A DNA stretch of 64,000 nucleotides, taken from assembly GCF_003072505.1 (NCBI RefSeq), contig NZ_NTGB01000001.1, positions 570,820 to 634,819 of the forward strand, written 5' to 3'. The notes under the pieces are model-generated. The model worked only from the letters and a program-made list of their open reading frames with translations, ran no database searches and was not told the DNA's origin. Source of the stretch: Polynucleobacter rarus (GTDB taxonomy: Bacteria; Pseudomonadota; Gammaproteobacteria; Burkholderiales; Burkholderiaceae). Below are positions 61,097-64,000 of the stretch, piece by piece; position 1 is the stretch's first letter, and each line of letters begins with the position of its first letter. The position numbers and the translations under genes were made by a program.

Positions 61097-63988
61097 ATGC
61101 CAAGTACAGATCCCCTTCTACCTCAAACCCCCACGGGTGAGTTGGATCGGGCTGTACAAGGTCTAAAAATTCCCCCTCATTCAGTAGAAGCAGAGCAATC
61201 CGTACTCGGTGCTTTGTTACTTGATAATACTAGCTGGGACTTTGTCGCACCAATTCTTGGTGAAGTTGATTTTTATCGCACTGAACATGCAGTTATATTT
61301 CGCACGATTGGCAAACTCGTAAATGAAAACAAGCCAGCAGATGTGCTTACAGTCCATGAAGAACTCAAATCAACGGGTCTAGCCGAAAACTTTGGTATCA
61401 CTTATTTAAATCAACTGAGTAGCAATACGCCGAGCTCTGCGAACATCCGCGGCTATGCCCAGATTATTAGGGACCGTAGTATTTTGCGCCGTCTCATTCA
61501 GACTGCAGATAGTATTGCGAACTCCGCGTTTGATCCTGAAGGCAAAGCAGTACGTACCCTGCTCGATGAGGCAGAGACGAGAATCTTAGCCATTGGTGAA
61601 GTGGGTGGTAGCACTCGCGAATTCTTCGAGATGGAAGAATTAATGACTGAAGCTGTTGTACGTATTCAAGAACTACAAGCACGCAATGGAACGAACGAAA
61701 TTACGGGTGTGGCAACTGGCTTTATTGATTTAGATAAAAAAACCAGTGGTTTACAAAAAGGCGATTTGATCATTGTTGCTGGTCGTCCGAGTATGGGTAA
61801 AGCCCAACCACTCGATGCTCAGATTAAAACCTACAGCGGTTGGAAGCAGATGCAAGATGTAATGGTCGGCGATGCACTTGCCTCCATCGACGGTCAAGCA
61901 TCCTTTGTGACAGGTATTTATCCACAAGGGTTAAAAGAAATTTATCAAGTGGTTTTTTCTGATGGAAGAGCTACCCAATGTTGCGCTGAGCACTTGTGGA
62001 AAGTCTCTCATCCTGATTGGAGTGCTTCAAAAGTAATCTCTACAGTAGAGCTAGCAAATGCTTTAAAGCAAGATGACCAACCAAGTCAGTTCTCCATTGA
62101 TGCCATTACGGGTGATTTTGGTGTAACAAAACCCTTACCGATGGACCCTTGGTTATTCGGTGCTTTACTCGGCAGTATCGAAAGCATTGACGCTGACGAA
62201 ATTACTTTTAAAGACCTCAATGGGCTCTTTTTAGAAAAACTTCAAACTGAACTCACTCAAGAATTTCAGGACATCCTTACGACTTTTGCAATAGTAAAAA
62301 CAAATTCCGGTCAGTTGCGCTGGCGCAGAGTGTTGCCGAGTAGATTACTCGTCAACGGCCCATCGTTTACTACGCCATGTCCTATTACCGAGGCTTTCAG
62401 TCAGGTTGGTTTACAACTGGACTCCTATGCCCCCAACATTCCAAGCAATTATTTACTAGCGAAAAAGCCGGCTCGTACAGCACTTCTGCAGGGGCTCATG
62501 GCCAGTTTTGCAAACACCCAGGTTAATTCGTCTCAACAGCAATCACTGACTGTATTGTCAGCTTCATTTGCTAAAGATATTACTTCTCTAGTGAGGTCAT
62601 TAGGCGGGACTTGTGAGCTTACAAATCAAGTTATAGAGCCTTCATTACCTATCTATCAATTGCAAATTGATTTACCTGATGATAACCATACACCTGTAGT
62701 TACATTAGCGAAGATCGAAATGGTAAGAAGGGCGCAGGCTCAGTGTATTTCGGTTAGTCATCCCAGTAAAACCTATCTCACTGATGACTATGTAGTAACC
62801 CACAATACCTCTTTTGCGATGAATATCGCAGAGCACGTAGCAATTAAAGAAGGCTTGCCAGTTTTAGTATTTTCGATGGAGATGGGTGCTTCTCAGCTCG
62901 CAACCAGAATGCTCGGTTCAGTCGGTCGCGTTAATCAAGGACGATTAAAGACTGGTAATTTAAACGATGAGGAATGGAGTCGCTTTACCAATGCCATTGG
63001 CCTACTGAATAAAGCGCCAATGCTCATCGATGAGACGGGCTCTTTGAGTTCTCTTGAGTTGCGTGCTCGTGCTAGAAGAATGGCTCGTAAGTACGGCAAA
63101 GTCGGTTTAGTCGTGATTGACTATTTGCAATTAATGGCTGGTAAAGGTGGTACTTCAGGCGATAACCGTACAACCGAAATCTCTGAAATCTCTCGCTCGT
63201 TAAAGTCTCTAGCTAAAGAAATGGGCTGTCCGGTGATTGCTTTATCGCAGTTAAATCGTAGTTTAGAAAACCGCGAAAACAAGCGCCCGATTATGTCCGA
63301 TTTACGCGAGTGCGTCTCTGGTAACACCCAAGTAGTGCTCGCGGACGGAACGACCAGACCAATTCAAGAATTAGTCGGCACAACCCCAACTGTGATTGCG
63401 ATGGATGAACAACAGCAACTGCAAAGTGCGGTGAGTGATTGTGTTTGGTCAGTCGGAGTCAAGGCAGTGCAACGGCTTCAGACACAAAGTGGCCTAACCC
63501 TTACAGCAACCAAGAATCACCGTATTTATACCCAAAAAGGTTGGCAGACTGTTGCCGATATAACGATTGGTGATGCGGTTGCGATAGCAAAGCCAACCCT
63601 ATCTCTTGCACCGAATACTTCTAGCGGTATATCCTGGGATCCAATTGTTACCATGGAGGATGCTGGTGAAGAGGAAGTTTTTGATTTAACCGTACCTAGT
63701 CACGGCTCATGGTTAGCTGGTGGCATCGTTTGCCACAACTCTGGTGCGATTGAGCAGGATGCGGACGTGATTATTTTTATTTATCGTGATATTGTCTATC
63801 ACCCTGAGACGGACCGCCCCGGTGTCGCAGAAGTTATTATTGGTAAACAACGAAATGGCCCAATTGGTGTCGTCGAATTGTCTTGGCAGGGAGAGTTCAC
63901 TAAATTTGATAATCTAGCTCATGGTTACCAATCAAATCCTTTTACGGGTAATTCTGGTGGTTCTAGCTCCAACAATGTCCCTTTCTAA
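61097..63988 (+). CDS. dnaB: replicative DNA helicase DnaB containing two inteins
   Basis: A 963-residue precursor from ATG 61097; a TTG six bases upstream is less likely. Extein parts: N-terminal domain (PPHSVEAEQSVLGALLLDNT), linker, RecA-like ATPase with Walker A GRPSMGK|TSFAMN, Walker B LVVIDYLQLMAG and MSDLRE|SGAIEQDADVI. Intein 1 lies in the P-loop before Thr (residues 236-570); intein 2 lies before SGAIEQDAD (739-881). Splicing gives a normal 485-residue helicase, which unwinds DNA at the fork. Both inteins must be removed for activity. Confidence 0.96.
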   Translation: MPSTDPLLPQTPTGELDRAVQGLKIPPHSVEAEQSVLGALLLDNTSWDFVAPILGEVDFYRTEHAVIFRTIGKLVNENKPADVLTVHEELKSTGLAENFGITYLNQLSSNTPSSANIRGYAQIIRDRSILRRLIQTADSIANSAFDPEGKAVRTLLDEAETRILAIGEVGGSTREFFEMEELMTEAVVRIQELQARNGTNEITGVATGFIDLDKKTSGLQKGDLIIVAGRPSMGKAQPLDAQIKTYSGWKQMQDVMVGDALASIDGQASFVTGIYPQGLKEIYQVVFSDGRATQCCAEHLWKVSHPDWSASKVISTVELANALKQDDQPSQFSIDAITGDFGVTKPLPMDPWLFGALLGSIESIDADEITFKDLNGLFLEKLQTELTQEFQDILTTFAIVKTNSGQLRWRRVLPSRLLVNGPSFTTPCPITEAFSQVGLQLDSYAPNIPSNYLLAKKPARTALLQGLMASFANTQVNSSQQQSLTVLSASFAKDITSLVRSLGGTCELTNQVIEPSLPIYQLQIDLPDDNHTPVVTLAKIEMVRRAQAQCISVSHPSKTYLTDDYVVTHNTSFAMNIAEHVAIKEGLPVLVFSMEMGASQLATRMLGSVGRVNQGRLKTGNLNDEEWSRFTNAIGLLNKAPMLIDETGSLSSLELRARARRMARKYGKVGLVVIDYLQLMAGKGGTSGDNRTTEISEISRSLKSLAKEMGCPVIALSQLNRSLENRENKRPIMSDLRECVSGNTQVVLADGTTRPIQELVGTTPTVIAMDEQQQLQSAVSDCVWSVGVKAVQRLQTQSGLTLTATKNHRIYTQKGWQTVADITIGDAVAIAKPTLSLAPNTSSGISWDPIVTMEDAGEEEVFDLTVPSHGSWLAGGIVCHNSGAIEQDADVIIFIYRDIVYHPETDRPGVAEVIIGKQRNGPIGVVELSWQGEFTKFDNLAHGYQSNPFTGNSGGSSSNNVPF
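61802..62806 (+). mobile_element. class 3 intein in DnaB P-loop with degenerate LAGLIDADG endonuclease
   Basis: 335 residues, beginning Ala1-Gln-Pro-Leu and ending Thr333-His334-Asn335, followed by Thr as +1. Instead of Cys/Ser1 it has the WCT triplet that marks class 3 inteins: Trp66 in block B (CAEHLWKV), Cys315 in block F and Thr333 in block G. Between the splicing halves are LFGALLGSIESI (118-129) and TALLQGLMASFA (226-237), LAGLIDADG-type motifs in which the catalytic acidic residues are replaced by Ser or Ala, so the homing endonuclease should be dead. Residue numbers are within the intein. Confidence 0.9.
63311..63739 (+). mobile_element. class 1 mini-intein before the SGAIEQDAD motif of DnaB
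   Basis: 143 residues starting Cys1 (CVSGNTQVVLADGTT) and ending VCHN with Asn143, followed by Ser+1. Block B has TATKNHRIY with the TxxH motif and block F reads EEVFDLTVPSHGSWLAGGIV. The centre is short and has no endonuclease or DOD motif, so this is a natural mini-intein. It sits between Glu and Ser of the SDLRE-SGAIEQDAD loop, two residues before the position used by the Synechocystis DnaB intein as I recall it. Confidence 0.93.
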
Positions 63989-64000
63989 TCCTAATATCCC

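Noticed and set aside
61097-63988. DnaB of 963 residues as an assembly chimera or a fusion gene
   Set aside because: Both extra blocks begin and end precisely at known helicase motifs with intein splice residues (HN|T and HN|S), and the extein reads as a normal DnaB.
1-64000. CRISPR array, rRNA operon, complete insertion sequence or prophage
   Set aside because: I saw no regularly spaced direct repeats, no rRNA sequence, no intact transposase and no phage structural genes. Only the IscB relic and the integrase-like domain hint at mobile DNA.

Overview
The window looks like a chromosome segment of a low-GC betaproteobacterium, most likely Burkholderiales and possibly Polynucleobacter-like. 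The evidence is the rpsF-priB-rpsR-rplI-dnaB order at the right end, LexA, and seven periplasmic Bug (TctC-type) solute-binding proteins, an expansion typical of Burkholderiales. Nothing in the window fixes the species.

Layout. 1-2.8 kb: truncated SDR gene, an AbiEi-like/Fic fusion and an unknown protein, all on the minus strand. 2.9-9 kb: plus-strand catabolic cluster (quinone-type oxidoreductase, VOC, two Bug proteins, TauD-like dioxygenase, GntR regulator). 9.1-13.3 kb: accessory stretch with HigBA, a minus-strand sRNA candidate, a haem/beta-propeller protein, a structured promoter-terminator RNA and a duplicated small gene with its leader. 13.3-22.5 kb: second catabolic stretch (NicC-like monooxygenase, amidohydrolase, BKACE enzyme, alpha/beta hydrolase, four Bug proteins). 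22.5-28.2 kb: Kir-type channel, orphan integrase-like N-terminal domain, split chromate transporter, toxin-antitoxin pair whose toxin has an amber stop. 28.5-31.3 kb: MarR-DoxX-flavodoxin operon with a very large operator, then decayed toxin-antitoxin genes. 31.3-38.6 kb: two double-domain OsmC-like proteins, a probable selenoprotein (in-frame UGA with a SECIS-like hairpin), YciI-like protein, Bug, GST-like and MDR proteins. 38.7-44.3 kb: an OFA-type MFS gene whose last 222 bp are repeated beyond an inserted Abi gene, followed by a RloA/RloB-like defence pair. 44.7-50.1 kb: NrtA-like binding protein, OsmC, acyl-CoA-dehydrogenase-like flavoprotein, rubredoxin-reductase fusion and double rhodanese. 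50.3-52.6 kb: EutBC. 52.6-57.2 kb: Nudix, YgiQ, glycine-zipper lipoprotein, an internally deleted IscB with a probable omega-RNA, and a secreted protein. 57.6-64 kb: lexA, asparaginase and the ribosomal/primosomal operon ending in a dnaB with two inteins.

The strongest novelties are: (a) the IscB relic that keeps only its N-terminal PLMP and C-terminal segments behind an apparently intact omega-RNA region; (b) the UGA-containing GrdB/PrdB-like gene in a putatively aerobic organism; (c) dnaB with a class 3 (Trp-Cys-Thr) intein in the P-loop carrying a dead LAGLIDADG endonuclease, plus a class 1 mini-intein; (d) a C4-like structured RNA whose single strands can pair with a leader that is duplicated ahead of two paralogous small genes; (e) an Abi gene bracketed by direct repeats of its neighbour's 3' end. 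All assignments were made by reading the sequence, with no database searches.
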